Below are positions 46,425 through 58,165 of a DNA stretch of 64,000 bases, one piece after another. The notes below the pieces were generated by a model. It ran no database searches and was not told the DNA's origin. It saw only the letters and a program-made list of their open reading frames with translations. Position 1 is the stretch's first letter. Each line of letters begins with the position of its first letter. The DNA lies in contig NC_088312.1 of assembly GCF_910592395.1 (NCBI RefSeq), positions 22,823,292 to 22,887,291 of the forward strand, given 5' to 3'. This DNA is from Lineus longissimus (Eukaryota > Nemertea > Pilidiophora > Heteronemertea > Lineidae). Made by a program: the position numbers and the translations under genes.

Positions 46425-49400
46425 TCAACAGGAACACCATAGTTTTTCAGCTGGTTTTGAGGGTGGCACTCTGATGTTTGGTTTGTTTTCAACGACAACT
46501 GACGCCTGAAAAAGTCAATAATTTTAGTTACATTATGTTCATTGTGATTGTAACTGTATTAATAACATTGGGATCAGACAATCAGGGTGTAATGCTGAGA
46601 GAATGGACAGCCAGTTCATTGTAACTGTATTAATAACATTGGGATCAGGCAATCAGGGTGTAATGCTGAGAGAATGGACAGCCAGTTCATTGTAACTGTA
46701 TTAATAACATTGGGATCAGACAATCAGGGTGTAATGCTGAGAGAATGGACAGCCAGTTCATTGTAACTGTATTAATAACATTGGGATCAGACAATCAGGG
46801 TGTAATGCTGAGAGAATGGACAGCCAGTTCATTGTAACTGTATTAATAACATTGGGATCAGACAATCAGGGTGTAATGCTGAGAGAATGGACAGCCAGTT
46901 CATTGTAACTGTATTAATAACATTGGGATCAGACAATCAGGGTGCAATGCTGAGAGAATGGACAGCCAGTTTAGGTTGTACAGTTGTCCCTGAATAAATA
47001 TCTATTGACTTAACAGGCAAGCAAAAGCATTTACGGATCGTCTGTCAGTGGGCAACTGATAAACTGGTAAAATGTGACTTATTGAGCCTTGAAAGTGACC
47101 CCTCGGCTATAAGATGCACTAAGAGGCGACCAGCAGAGTGTTTTGAAGAAGAAAAAGTGCCTAACTTACTGTCTTCTTCCTTAACATCTGCTCGGCAATG
47201 CATTTGAAAGCAGTGTCTATGTTCAGATTGGTTTTCGCACACAGGTTGGAATGCTCCATACCATGATATTCAGCAAACTGCAACGAGAGACAAGGCAACA
47301 TGTTTTATATTAGCAATTTTGGCAATAATAAATACTGAAGAAGAACATTTTTAAGCCAAGAGACTTACTTTGTTTACAGAGTTACCTACTCAACTACAGG
47401 ATGAAGATGTTGATATGCCTGCGGCACACAGAAATCATGCACAATCAAAACTCTTCATCTCTTTTTTTTGCATCATGAATCAGAGGTGACCGTCTGTACG
47501 TGTGCTGTTAATTTGACACACCAGTATTTGCAGGAGTGCAGATCCAGGTTAGCCAGGGAATCACTAGCAGCAAAAGACTCACCCAGTTAGCTTACTAAAG
47601 CACAGCACCATATTGCATAAGGCTGATGCACAGTGAGAACTTCTGCCTGTGGTGCTCAATGAGTGAATGTCTGGCTTGCTGTACTCAGGTTCCTTTTATA
47701 GATGACCATAGTCAGAAATGTCTCACCTTTACTGCTCTATCTTGTTCGACCTCTCGCTGAGTTTCCTGATCTGCCTTTGAGCCGCCAAGCATGACCACCA
47801 CATCCTCTGCTGCATTCTGCGGGCAAACACGATATAATCATCAAAGTATCAGATTATCCTAATCCAGACAACAACTTACACATGCACTTACAACAGTTAT
47901 TTGAAGTCAAAACAAAAACTGAAACTACTCAAAAAGATCCAGCATTTTGCTGTAAAGATATAAGCTTGTTGTGCAATTATCAATTTTTAACAAAACCATG
48001 GATATCTTTGGTACCAATCAAGGTTCAAGAACAGATTTTAATCTCTGCCAACTCACATGAAAAGTTTTTTTGCCAGTTATAGAAGTGACTTGTTTCTTCT
48101 CACAATTCTTTCAAACAGCTGTCTTGTCAAAAACACACATTTTGCCACTGAATTTAAACACCATATACGTACATCTTTGATATTCTCATACCAATTAGAC
48201 AAGCTGTTGAAGGATGCCAGGCACGTTATATCGTAGAGCAGTAATATCCCCATCGCTCCTCGGTAGTAGGATGCTGTCAGGGTCCGGTACCGCTCCTGGC
48301 CAGCTGTATCCCTGAAATATCAAACATGAAATATGATATTCATTGTTGACAATGGGTTGTGAAACACACGATTTCTTCTCAAGATTAAGCATCATCTCTT
48401 AATTTCTCTCAACAATCCATGTGTGTACAAGCTCTTTGGCAAATGTGTGGCATCTGGTGACTCATGTATTCACCATACTCTTCCCCTTCAACCTTTTCCC
48501 AATTTTCACCTTGAAATGAATTATTTTCCTTGCTTTTTCTACAAAGTCTCCAACCTAATCTGCAGCTTTAACTGTGGTAATGTATCCTTGATTACAAACC
48601 AGAAGAGAGGTTAACAAAAGCAAGCTTTGGTAATTTTTACTGGGTCCTAATCTTGTCTTAATCAATATCCTCAATGGGTGAATACAAGGGTCAGTCTAGG
48701 CCCCCTTATTCAGCCCTCGCAGGCGTGTTGTTTTCCTTATGGCAAGTTCTAAACTTACCAGATCTCCAGCCTAACCATCTTCCCATCAACTTCAATTATT
48801 TTTGTTTTGTAATCAATACCTTGAAATAAAGAATAGAAGTCTATTTAAAACGCCAGATGCAATTTGGGCCCTATCACACACCCAAACGTAGACTGTAAAA
48901 ACATAGACCTGATTCAGTGATTGAGCATTGAGCAGTTCTCGAGCTTAGCATGCCATACATCATGTACATAGGAGCCATCTAGCTGGACCACCTGTTAACT
49001 GATTGTCTGTGGATTGGAGAGACAGCCTGGTTAGAAATATTTCATGCTATTTCTAAGCCACCATTAAACCAAGTAAGTCCAGATCTATACAGTCCACTTC
49101 TCAGTCTGCTTTAACATGTCGCTCTGGTGACTATATCAGTTAGGGGCCTACAAACAGAGTAGCAAAGAGCATGCAGTCAGATCATGATGACCAGTTGGAG
49201 CTTCTTCCTGAATGAAATGCTATCGGGTATTTACTAATCACCATAGTCAACATACGGTGGGGCCATGATGGTCATGAAACAAGAGAAACACAACAATTGA
49301 ACAAAAGGCTGGCCAAGCCGGTTCAACCCAGACGAAACGTAACAACCCTGTTTTCTACAAAGTTCCTTACCGACAGTCGACATATATCGGTCCATGTAGA

Positions 49401-49506
49401 CTCCATCACAAAATCTATACAATACACAAGTCTTTCCGACATTTATATCACCCAAAATAAGTAATTTGAAGGTATAATCATAGCTTTCTTGCTTGGCACT
49501 TGACAT
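46425..49506 (-). CDS. Rab-family small GTPase with divergent G4/G5 motifs
   Basis: Rab GTPases recruit effectors to membranes in vesicle traffic. Six phase-compatible exons: 49506-49371, 48819-48759, 48311-48173, 47816-47727, 47277-47170 and 46505-46425 (TGA), giving 204 aa. Motifs: P-loop GDINVGKT (19-26), switch I Thr44 in [32 protein letters not shown] with the catalytic Gln71, LLLYDIT, and a C-terminal KLWCSCC (last four residues) for double geranylgeranylation. Unusual: the guanine-specificity motif NKxD is SKAD (125-128) and the G5 SAK is CAK (155-157). The body looks closest to the Rab8/Rab3/Rab26 side of the family, but I assign no orthologue. Intron 5 contains a 71-bp tandem repeat. 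The frame and CC end argue for a working gene. Confidence 0.9.
46548..46972 (+). repeat. Six-copy 71-bp tandem repeat in the last Rab intron
   Basis: Unit TTCATTGTAACTGTATTAAT / AACATTGGGATCAGACAATC / AGGGTGTAATGCTGAGAGAA / TGGACAGCCAG, six copies with only single-base differences (GATCAGGC in copy 2, GGTGCAATG in copy 6). The copies are nearly identical, so the expansion is recent. Confidence 0.95.
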
Positions 49507-50040
49507 GACTGACAGAACTGACGACTAGGGAAGCCCTTGTAGCCTCGTTTTGAATCTGGGAATTCCCTGCTCAATTAAAGGAATAGTGCAGAAATCCCAC
49601 TGTTCAATTAAAGGAACAGTGCGGGAATTCCGTTCTATTAACGGGGCCAGTAAAGGGATACATGTATAGGCAAGACAGTTTTTGGGCCAGTTTATGTGTT
49701 GTATGCATTATTTGGTCGGGTGTTTTCATGCGCAGGTTTGGTGGCAAACTGAGGGTGATTTTGATTGAACACAATTATCTGTCGATGAATTGTAGTGCAT
49801 CCTCTACCAGGGGTTTTCAATATGTCCTGCCACAACATTGGAGAGCCAAAAAGCAGAAAATTAGGATGTACACGTACATCACGTTGCGGATCGTCTACAT
49901 CCCTCTCCAGATTTTTATTTCCACCATGATGAAACTAGACTGAAACTAAGGTTCTCGAGGCAGTCCATTTCGTCATCTCCAATTCATTGGCCTACCAAAC
50001 TCACAACAGTGGTACCAAGGAAAGCTGTCTGGATCGGTTA
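49507..50040. other. Rab upstream region
   Basis: Includes a local duplication (about 49570-49640: TCAATTAAAGGAATAGTGC and TCAATTAAAGGAACAGTGC) just 5' of the Rab start, presumably its promoter area. No TATA box and no other gene are recognised. Confidence 0.35.
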
Positions 50041-50232
50041 GGAACCATGTACTATATAACCTCTCTATTAAGGACACCCTTGGGACCGACAAGTGCTGTC
50101 CTTAATAGAGAGGTGTCCTGATTAGAGAGGTCAAATTGAATGGAAACAAACACTTTGGGACAATACTAGTGTCCTGAATAGAGAGGTTGTCCTTAATAGA
50201 GAGGTGTCCGCTAAGGGAGGTTCCACTGCTCA
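50041..50232. mobile_element. pogo/Tigger-like MITE, the fullest copy in the window
   Basis: The right end, read inward on the minus strand, is CAGTGGAACCTCCCTTAGCG, then ACACCTCTCTATTAAGGACA. The left half holds ACCTCTCTATTAAGGACACC and its mirror TCCTTAATAGAGAGGTGTCC. The CAGT start and the internal ATTAAGGACA palindromes fit pogo/Tigger-type MITEs. Decayed relatives are at 14.96-15.11, 16.58-16.63, 17.39-17.42 and 20.88-20.94 kb. Confidence 0.6.
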
Positions 50233-50771
50233 TAGGGTGAGGGACGAGGCCGGTTTATTGTGTCCGGAATGTACAAAACTGAGGCCATTTTTGATTTTAG
50301 GCTTTGTAACGCCAAGTCTGGTAAGTCAACGAAACGAGTCTGATTGATTCAATTTAAGATCAAAATCATTTATTTACATGAAGATAAATTATTTTTATAT
50401 TCAGACCAAAACTGTACACAACATGGCGTAAAGATGGAATAGGCCTATTGCCCTGCAAAAGAGTGACGGTCACACCTAATGAGGTTTCCTCCCATGTCGT
50501 TATCATGTGATCGATTGCGATGGACCAACAACATGTTTTGTCCTGAGGTTGTCCGTGATTTTGTTGGTTGTGACGACACAGGCGGGGTAGCGCAAACACG
50601 TAACCCGAGAAGCCAATCGTTTTCTATGTGATGTTAAGTATGATATATAATTCCATAATCTGCATTATCATATACACTCGGGGAGAATCTGGCGCCCCTG
50701 CTGGTGGTGAGGCGTAATAGCTGGTCCACTTCCATATTGAGGCATAAGAGCCCCTTTGAACTCCCTCGTCT
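50233..50771. other. 3' flank of the minus-strand GPCR
   Basis: Presumed 3' UTR and intergenic DNA. Minus-strand AATAAA-like motifs occur, but none is decisive. No other gene seen. Confidence 0.3.
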
Positions 50772-51965
50772 CTACAAAGTTGTCCTGGTTGTTTGTGTGT
50801 TGGAGCCGTCGTCATCGGACGCAAGTTCTTCTCCTGATGTGAACCGTCCCTGACGTGAGACTCCATTCTCCTCAATGTTCACCACGTAAAGACCATACGC
50901 GCCCGGTTTCTTGGTGGACACTTTGCCGGGGCAGCAACACATCATCATGTTAACCCATTCAATCCGATAAAAATCAAGTGAAAATAGATAAATAACGAAT
51001 TTTAAACTGTAACAGATGTAACATAACTTTTGAGAAAACTCCAGGATGTCCAACATGAATAGTTTATAGTTGTGATTTCTATCTCGCCAGTCGTAATATT
51101 CGTCAACAAGATAGGTTGTCGTGGCAACACAGTATGGCACCATGGTTACGACGTATAGCGTAGAAATCGCAAACAGCGTCATGGCAACCTGCCAGTCATA
51201 GTATCGCTTTGCCTTCATGATGTTCGGGTCAGTTTCTAGACCGTGATCGCGCTTGTATAGGCCATAAACCAATACGATGTCGATACAGATCAAACTCAAA
51301 ATGGGAAGAATACAGTAGAATAAAACAATCGAGACAATTGAAATCCCCAAATGCCATGCAGCATATATTTTTGTCCGGCATACGAGACGTCCTGGCTGTC
51401 TTTCGCTGATTGGTTCAAGTTCCACCAGGGGAACCACCCCTAACGCTAAGACAAAAGAACAACCTATCACGACGGCGAGCACAATCTTCTTGAGGTATGG
51501 TACTTTTGCCATCCACAGAGCCTTCCAAATAGTCAGGGTTCTGTCCAAACAAAACATGACCACGGTCCACGATGACATGAGACCAAACGCAGTCCAAGCG
51601 TACATGATGACGACACAATGTTTCGAAGACGCAGCCTCCCATATAGGCATCTCAGGACCAATCATCGCGTACGCGCCGTCGTCCAGCCATAACTGTATAC
51701 CAGTACTTAGAGTCAATGAATCCAACACGGCCAGGTAAAGGAAATAAAATGTCGAAAAAATGACTTTTCGGCGAAGTTTGATGAAAATGACGATTGAGAC
51801 AAGGTTTCCTATTAGACCAATCACAATCACAATGAAAATGAAGCAGCCGCTGAAGTAGATGACGAAATCGTGGAATCGTATGACTGTAGATGAATAAGGG
51901 TAAAATCCGACCCCACTGGTTGGTGGTACTGTTGACACAGGAGTTGGTTTAGAAGTCTCACTCAT
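50772..51965 (-). CDS. Rhodopsin-family GPCR, orphan, probably peptide-type (single exon)
   Basis: An intronless 397-aa frame with seven clear hydrophobic helices. TM1 ends in GLIGNLVSIVIF (Asn1.50). TM2 has YLAVLDSL (Asp2.50). TM3 begins at Cys in SKHCVVIMYAW and ends DRT instead of DRY. ECL2 has the partner Cys (GRLVCRTK). TM6 carries MVPYC (Pro6.50) without the CWxP aromatic. TM7 reads YSLKFVIYLFSLDFYR, so NPxxY is replaced by KFVIY. A Ser/Thr-rich tail ends TQTTRTTL. The N-terminus is short and Thr/Pro-rich, without a signal peptide. Features overall suit the lophotrochozoan-expanded FMRFamide/peptide receptor group, but the ligand is unknown. ATG at 51965 opens MSETSKPTP. Altered DRY and NPxxY motifs suggest unusual activation or coupling. 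Confidence 0.88.
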   Translation of the reverse strand: MSETSKPTPVSTVPPTSGVGFYPYSSTVIRFHDFVIYFSGCFIFIVIVIGLIGNLVSIVIFIKLRRKVIFSTFYFLYLAVLDSLTLSTGIQLWLDDGAYAMIGPEMPIWEAASSKHCVVIMYAWTAFGLMSSWTVVMFCLDRTLTIWKALWMAKVPYLKKIVLAVVIGCSFVLALGVVPLVELEPISERQPGRLVCRTKIYAAWHLGISIVSIVLFYCILPILSLICIDIVLVYGLYKRDHGLETDPNIMKAKRYYDWQVAMTLFAISTLYVVTMVPYCVATTTYLVDEYYDWRDRNHNYKLFMLDILEFSQKLCYICYSLKFVIYLFSLDFYRIEWVNMMMCCCPGKVSTKKPGAYGLYVVNIEENGVSRQGRFTSGEELASDDDGSNTQTTRTTL

Positions 51966-53952
51966 TTTGGTGAAACTTTAAAGTTAATACATGGATGGAA
52001 TATAATGAAATGATTCGAGTCCGTTTTCTTATACACGGTCGCCGATGTCTGATTCATCTTTGTGAAAACTATCGCTGTTACAAAATAAAGTACCTTATCG
52101 TTTCTCATTCCATAACTTATCCCCCTTGGTTGTACGGATGTCAACGACGAACTGTTAACAGTTCCCTCTGAAAGCATGGAAAACCAGAATATTCTTCCGT
52201 CGGCAGCAACTATCCACTATTCTCTTTGGAAGTCTAGGAGACCAGACTACCGTATGCAACTATCCACAGTTCACCTTCAAAGCCTTGAAAACCAAACTAT
52301 GATCGTCCATGTGCAATTATCCACAGTTTACTTCCAGAGCCTGAAAAGGGAAGGGGAATCATGGTTGTCCTTGGGAAAGACATTTTCCCTCATCCAAAGT
52401 CCGCGAGTCATACTTTAATAGCCTTGTATAGGTAGCTGCCCATCGGCTTCACAACATCACTGATCCCTTGTTTAAAGCATATAATCCAGCTACCGCTCCT
52501 GTTGGAAAATCAATTCTAAAATCTGCATGCCTATGAGTAGATTTCTCATTAATGCCGCTTGTTCTGCCAACTTATTACTGGTGTAATTTATAAGTTGCAT
52601 TGAGAATTGAACTGGTAGTGCAGTATGCTATTACCTCTCTCTTACATACATGGGTCAACCAATAACTGTTTTGAGATCATTATTGATCGGTTACCGTACA
52701 ATAATAGTTTTATTTCCAACACATGCGAGAGAAAATCATGTACGGTACACGAAACTCTTTAAAAGGTGGATGGGAACCGTGGGTGTATTTTTCAGTGAAA
52801 GCTATAAGCGCACAGTGATGTATTAGAGTTGACAGACCTATTGTGAATGATAATTTGTTGAACTCGAAATTCGCATTCTCGGGGGCGAACACAGCATTAT
52901 CAAAACGATTGATCTTTGAGAATCGTTATGAGATGGTTAGCTATAGGCTACAGAAACTATACTATGAGTGACATTAGTCTAGTGTTACTGACACTTCCAG
53001 TGTTAGTGCCGGGTGTTGGTCCTGGATTTAGTCACTCGTGTGCGCCATTTAAACTGTTCAAGGGGCTAAATAGAACCAGAGTATTTGACTGTGAACAGAC
53101 ACCGAAGTCGGGAGAAACTAGAAGCCCAAGGGCCTGGCGCTCAGCTGATAAGAGCATCTGAGTGCGAGAAAGCAAACTTCATTTAACGGTCGTTTACTCT
53201 CACCAGCCGTGGATGAAATTGACCCATTACTAAAGGTATGGTCTTCATTGAAATGGCACGTCAGGTATCGGACGGCTAATGGGAGTCAACCACACATTTC
53301 CACCCAGCTTTTCAATAATTCTGTATGGTTGCCAAGTGTTGTTATTGATTAGGAAAGTTCGTGATCCCGGCGGGATGATATCGATTGTTATGATATGGCA
53401 TTAATCTGTTAATGTTCAATAAAGGTGGATTTAAAGTACCGGGGACTTCCGTTAAAGCACCACCACTAAATTGAACTTAAATTTTATTGCGAGGGCAGTA
53501 CTGGTCAGAAGGCAGTGTCGCTGCCCATCATTATTATGATGTTTCCTGTATATTATATAATTTGCACTACCAAATGCCCGCGGACGTTTTTACCGCGGCG
53601 GCGACCGGACGGAAAACGTTTAAGTGAAATCATTTCCCTGAAAAACATCGAAGTTCTGACTGTATTACCTATCACTAACCCAAGCAAACATTGTTCTTCA
53701 ATGACATTCGTGTTAAGAATGGGCCAAGGGATGAACAAATGGTTCGAAAATAGGACAATATTTAAATCATAGATAAATAATTGTGTATAATCTGTTCAGA
53801 AGTACGTTAGAAATATAGATCATAAATCACATGTCGTAACTTAATCAGGTCATGAACACATTATTTGATGGTTTATGAAATACGTATTTTTTCCGATCAG
53901 TGTAATATAAAAAAGTTTTAATCAAACTGGATACCACCCCTTCCACCCCTAT
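51966..53952. other. Intergenic DNA between GPCR and ankyrin/SOCS genes
   Basis: Holds a loose direct repeat near 52190-52340 (ACTATCCAC(A/T)(A/G)TTC...CTTTGGAAG/CTTCAAAG/CTTCCAGAG). Open frames here are short, lack family resemblance and are not called. Confidence 0.4.
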
Positions 53953-54270
53953 TGATTACAGATCTTTTCAGTTTCCCACTCTTCCAAGTATTGATTACAG
54001 ATGGCTTCAGTTTACCACTCTTCCAAGGTTTCAGTTTCCCACTCTTCCAAGTATTGATTACAGATGGCTTCAGTTTACCACTCTTCCAAGGTTTCAGTTT
54101 CCCACTCTTCCAAGTATTGATTACAGATGGCTTCAGTTAACCACTCTTCCAAGGTTTCAGTTTACCACTCTTCCAAGTATTGATTACAGATGGCTTCAGT
54201 TTACCACTCTTTCAAGGCTTCAGTTTACCACTCTTCCAAGTATTGATTACAGGATTGATTTCAGTTTTAC
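53953..54270 (+). repeat. 63-bp tandem repeat next to the ankyrin/SOCS gene 3' end
   Basis: About four and a half copies of GTATTGATTACAGATGGCTT / CAGTTTACCACTCTTCCAAG / GTTTCAGTTTCCCACTCTTC / CAA. The unit itself contains a ~24-bp sub-repeat (TTTCAGTTTnCCACTCTTCC). It begins 46 bp beyond the stop codon (54316) of the minus-strand gene, so it probably lies in that gene's 3' UTR. Confidence 0.9.
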
Positions 54271-54315
54271 CACTCTCCCATAATTTTTCAATGCAGATGG
54301 TTTAAACCTACCACT

Positions 54316-55428
54316 TCAATAAGTTTGATGACAGTTGGAATGACCACTTGCTGGGGTAAAGACAGACGGTTTCATCCATTTCCCCAAGTATTGGAAAGTG
54401 TCTTGATTAGCGGGCAAGTCCAGAAAATCGATATATTCCTTCAATGTTTTTGGTATTTCTAACTGTTGGATTCGAGATGAGATCTTTCCCGGGAAAGCGC
54501 GGAGATGTCGTCTGATTTCAACGCGGCACAAGCCCTGGAGTGAGGACACGCCGCACACGCGAGTGTCCAGGTCCACCTGGGCCTGGGACGAAACTGTCTT
54601 CTGATGCGTCTCTAGGTATCCGTGCCGTACAAGGTAGTCGATCGTCTCTTGGTCCTTCCGGCGTCTCATAACTTCTTGAGAGCTGACCATGAATCCGAGG
54701 TCTCGGACTTCATGCGCCGCTTGGAAAAGGTAACCGAAGATTTGCCTATCGCGGTGGTAAACATGGTTGACGTAGGCTACAGAGTCGTTGATGCCATTCC
54801 AGCCGCGAATTAGTCCGGTGTCCAGCAGCTCCTTGATGGTCAGGCGCAGGTCGTCCCCGCGGGTCTGCCCGTGGATCAGATGGTGGAACGCCATCCCGAG
54901 ACATATTATCCTTGTGTCCGCATTCTCTACAGAGCAGCCACGGTCCACGAGGAGCCTTACGAAACGTTGGTCTTTCACCTTGCAAGCGATATCAATGGGA
55001 CTCCGGCCGTCTCCGTCAACAACATTCAAGTCGGCACCGCTGTTGATGAGTTCTTCCACCATCTCCATATTGGCCATCTCTATGGCAATATGGAGTGCAG
55101 TCATAACGCCCATTGTCTCATAATTCATCAAATTCAAGTTTGGATTCACGCCATCTTTCAAAAGCGTGTGGAGATAGTCACAGTCGCGTGAATACAGAGC
55201 ATTTAGCAAAGCCTTCGAATGCTTCGCCTCTTTGTTTCCGTAGAAATACTGTCGCTGCGGACACGTTTTCTTTAGTCTTTCTGGTGGATCCATTTCGGGA
55301 GAATTGGCTAGTCTTGAAGTCACGAGAAACTGACAGATACTCTTGTGTTTCCGGGGGCGATAGGTGGGCGTGGTCAAGACCAGCAGCTCATCCATGTCAT
55401 TTCCAAATAAAATATCAGCAGACCACAT
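54316..55428 (-). CDS. Ankyrin-repeat and SOCS-box protein (ASB-like)
   Basis: ASB proteins are substrate adaptors of Cullin-5 E3 ubiquitin ligases; the ankyrin repeats bind the target and the SOCS box binds Elongin B/C and Cul5. Single exon, 370 aa. ATG at 55428 is in a good context (ATCACCATGT) and opens MWSADILFGND; the frame stays open a few codons further up but without an ATG. Ankyrin units: KALLNALYSRDCDYLHTLLK DGVNPN, TALHIAIEMANMEMVEELIN SGADLN and SPIDIACKVKDQRFVRLLVD RGCSVE (roughly residues 70-175). The C-terminal SOCS box has SLQGLCRVEIRRHLR (BC box, ~305-320) and LEIPKTLKEYIDFL (Cul5-box-like, ~335-348). The middle (180-290) is a less regular helical region. The target is unknown; its exact ASB class was not assigned. 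Confidence 0.9.
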   Translation of the reverse strand: MWSADILFGNDMDELLVLTTPTYRPRKHKSICQFLVTSRLANSPEMDPPERLKKTCPQRQYFYGNKEAKHSKALLNALYSRDCDYLHTLLKDGVNPNLNLMNYETMGVMTALHIAIEMANMEMVEELINSGADLNVVDGDGRSPIDIACKVKDQRFVRLLVDRGCSVENADTRIICLGMAFHHLIHGQTRGDDLRLTIKELLDTGLIRGWNGINDSVAYVNHVYHRDRQIFGYLFQAAHEVRDLGFMVSSQEVMRRRKDQETIDYLVRHGYLETHQKTVSSQAQVDLDTRVCGVSSLQGLCRVEIRRHLRAFPGKISSRIQQLEIPKTLKEYIDFLDLPANQDTFQYLGKWMKPSVFTPASGHSNCHQTY

Positions 55429-58165
55429 GGTGATGGCCCTACGGTGAAATAAATTCGACCAAATCAAATCAATTTACTTGAAAAGGGTGGAATGTGCATA
55501 TTATTTTAGTTGTCGATCTGGTCGTATCTTCGTGGGAGACAAACGTAACACACCTTTATTGCTACATTTCTCCAGACGGGTCGCACACGCAGACGTCAGG
55601 TTAGCTCACACCAGACAGGGGGCGAAATGTCCTTCCTCGGATGGGACGTTATGGTCGTTGGCACATCTCTGGACGAAGCAGCGCCGACCTTTGTTGACCA
55701 CTTTATAGTGTCTCCTCCTGATGCACTCGGAGACACTTATGTATACGCTGAGCCGCAATGGTCCTTCCTCAGATTCACTCCTTGTTCAGTCACCGCGGGC
55801 ACGAAGGACCGGGCACTGCTGTTGGTCGGCAGTTCCCGGTCAGCGAGCTCCTGTTAGGACTCAGACAGTCTTAAATGAACATCCGGGCGACTGTCAAAAA
55901 GTTCCACGTATTTACTATTTCCTTTGGACTGTTATTTCATTATTTCGCACCAGTAAAAGACGAACGCAGAAACTGTAAATGTAAAGCGCTCTCCTAGCCC
56001 GTCATCCTATGAATGTCCCTCGAACGTAAACAGGAAAAAGGAGTTCAGGCCATGCTTAACTTGAGGATTTATCCAGTTTTCTCGAGCGTCACCTCCGCTA
56101 GGATCTACCTTCGAACCTTCCGTTTTGTAATCAGGTCACTTTCAGAAAAACATTCGAACAGGCTTTGATAATCAAATTTATAGGTCGGATCTAGCTATTA
56201 TCAAAAGTATATAAGGCGAGCTGTTATATATGTCCACTTTTCATTGCCTTTCTAAGTTTGGCTGACCGGGCACAGTTAATAGTTAATGGATATTGGCCCC
56301 GATTCTTGTGATTGGTCTTTGGCACTGATTGAATGGTTTTATTAGGTCAGACACAATGATAAGCCCAAAGGCCTTTCGATGTTGTTGTAGATCCATGCAG
56401 AACGTGCCACCAAAAATACATCAATATAGCCAGGTCAGGACCAGGCTCGGCCCAGGGTGGCTCACTGACCTTGGGCAGCCAGGTATGGGCCAGGTCACAT
56501 TTTTCCTAAGAGTGGAGACAAGGCCCACCCAGTAGAAACATGGTGCACTACGTTGGGAGAGTAGACATCTAGGTTAGACTGAGTAGGCCTACGCATAGTG
56601 AAGGGGCACGGCACATCCAGCAAAGATATGGTACACTCTCAGGCAACATGGCGAGCTATGAAGGGGAGGGCACATCCAGAAGAGATATGGTGCACTACCG
56701 TCTCATTGCATTTGCAAGAACGTCTTTAAAAAATGCATTGGGAATTCACCAGTTTGTTTGTATAAGAAATACATGTTAAAATGAATACGAAAATAAAGGG
56801 ACAAAGAGGAGGCGGATTAGTCGACGCAATAAAGAGATCATGAATTAATACATCAGTATTTGAAAAAGACAATGACTTATGGATGGATAATAATGCGTCA
56901 TTGGGTGGTGTCATGTTCGATGTACAGGAGGACACTTACTGAAATCGATACGTGCCACCACGACAGAACATCTCGAATTGATTATACCATTTTCACGTTT
57001 TGAATAAAAAGATAATCCCGTAATTACTCTATTATCAATTTATATATAATTACACAATTGGTAATTTGTAAACCTATCTGGAAATCTGAAGAGGAAAATT
57101 TGGATAATTGTCAGACAAAATGAGATACACCAATCGAATTGAAGTATTGTCTTACGTATCATGTCATGATGCGTCTCTCGCCCCTGGAGCTCTGGTTGAA
57201 CTTGTTAAAGTATTTATAAAGGGTTGAACAGTTCCTGTATAGATTATGCAAGTTGAGATTCTGGAAGCGTCCGCAGCATTGATTTTGATTGTCGTCTCGG
57301 GATGTTCGCACCGCCAGCAGATGGCTGGACAAGACACGTGATCACATCGGCGACGACTGGGTGTTGGACTCTCCACCTTCAGTCTCTGGAGTACGCCTCC
57401 TCACAAAGTAGAGTTCTCAGGATAACGACAGAATGTGCATTTTGTGTCGTGTTTTACGAAACCTGGACTGACGGTCATCTGGACATCTGTCGAATACGAT
57501 TCATTCTCCACAGAGGCCTGGTATTAGTTGTTAGACAACCTGAGAGACTCAAACTTATAAACGACAACCCTTGAGCGATATCCATGATCTTTCGGGTACA
57601 GGCCAGTTTTTGTAAATTCGAAAATTCAGTCTTTCGCCGTCGTGGATCGGTGAGGGGGCACGTGGACCAATTACATCAACTCATCCTGAGGAGGAACGCC
57701 GCTGTAGTATATTTCAATCTGGGATTCTTTCCCATTCCAGCGTTTCCTTACAAAACTGGCTGTGAAACGAGACAAATGTGTCAATCTGGGCGAAGACGGC
57801 TCAAAATCGGGATTGTCTTCTGTCTTCGCGACACATTTGTGGGGTTCGAATAGCCAAAAGACAGGTTGTTCCATTGTCTCATCGTTCGATTGATTTTCGT
57901 TGGATTTTCTCGACTGGTTCCCGCTCTATTCGCTAGATGGTTGTGATTACTGAACCGCAGCGTTTGGAAGGGAAACCAGTGGATGCGACGACAGCTCTTC
58001 CGACGACCAATTTTTGACAGCATGATTGATAGTGCCTTTTTAAAGTTCTTTTTTCGCTGGAATCGTAGCATCTAACGATTTGAACAAGTTGTGAGCAAAA
58101 CAATGACGAATATAATCTTATCGAAAGAGTCATGATATAAAATTTAGCAACTGAACGAAACAGAC
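55429..58165. other. Intergenic DNA between ASB-like and second GPCR gene
   Basis: No supported gene in 2.7 kb. Seen: GTATATAAGG (about 56208) as an unassigned TATA-like element; an imperfect direct repeat around 56610-56700 (GCACATCCAG...GATATGGT); and a bulged inverted repeat at 57772-57840 (ACAAATGTGTC...GACACATTTGT with inner GCGAAGAC/GTCTTCGC). Frames here show no recognisable domain. Confidence 0.4.
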
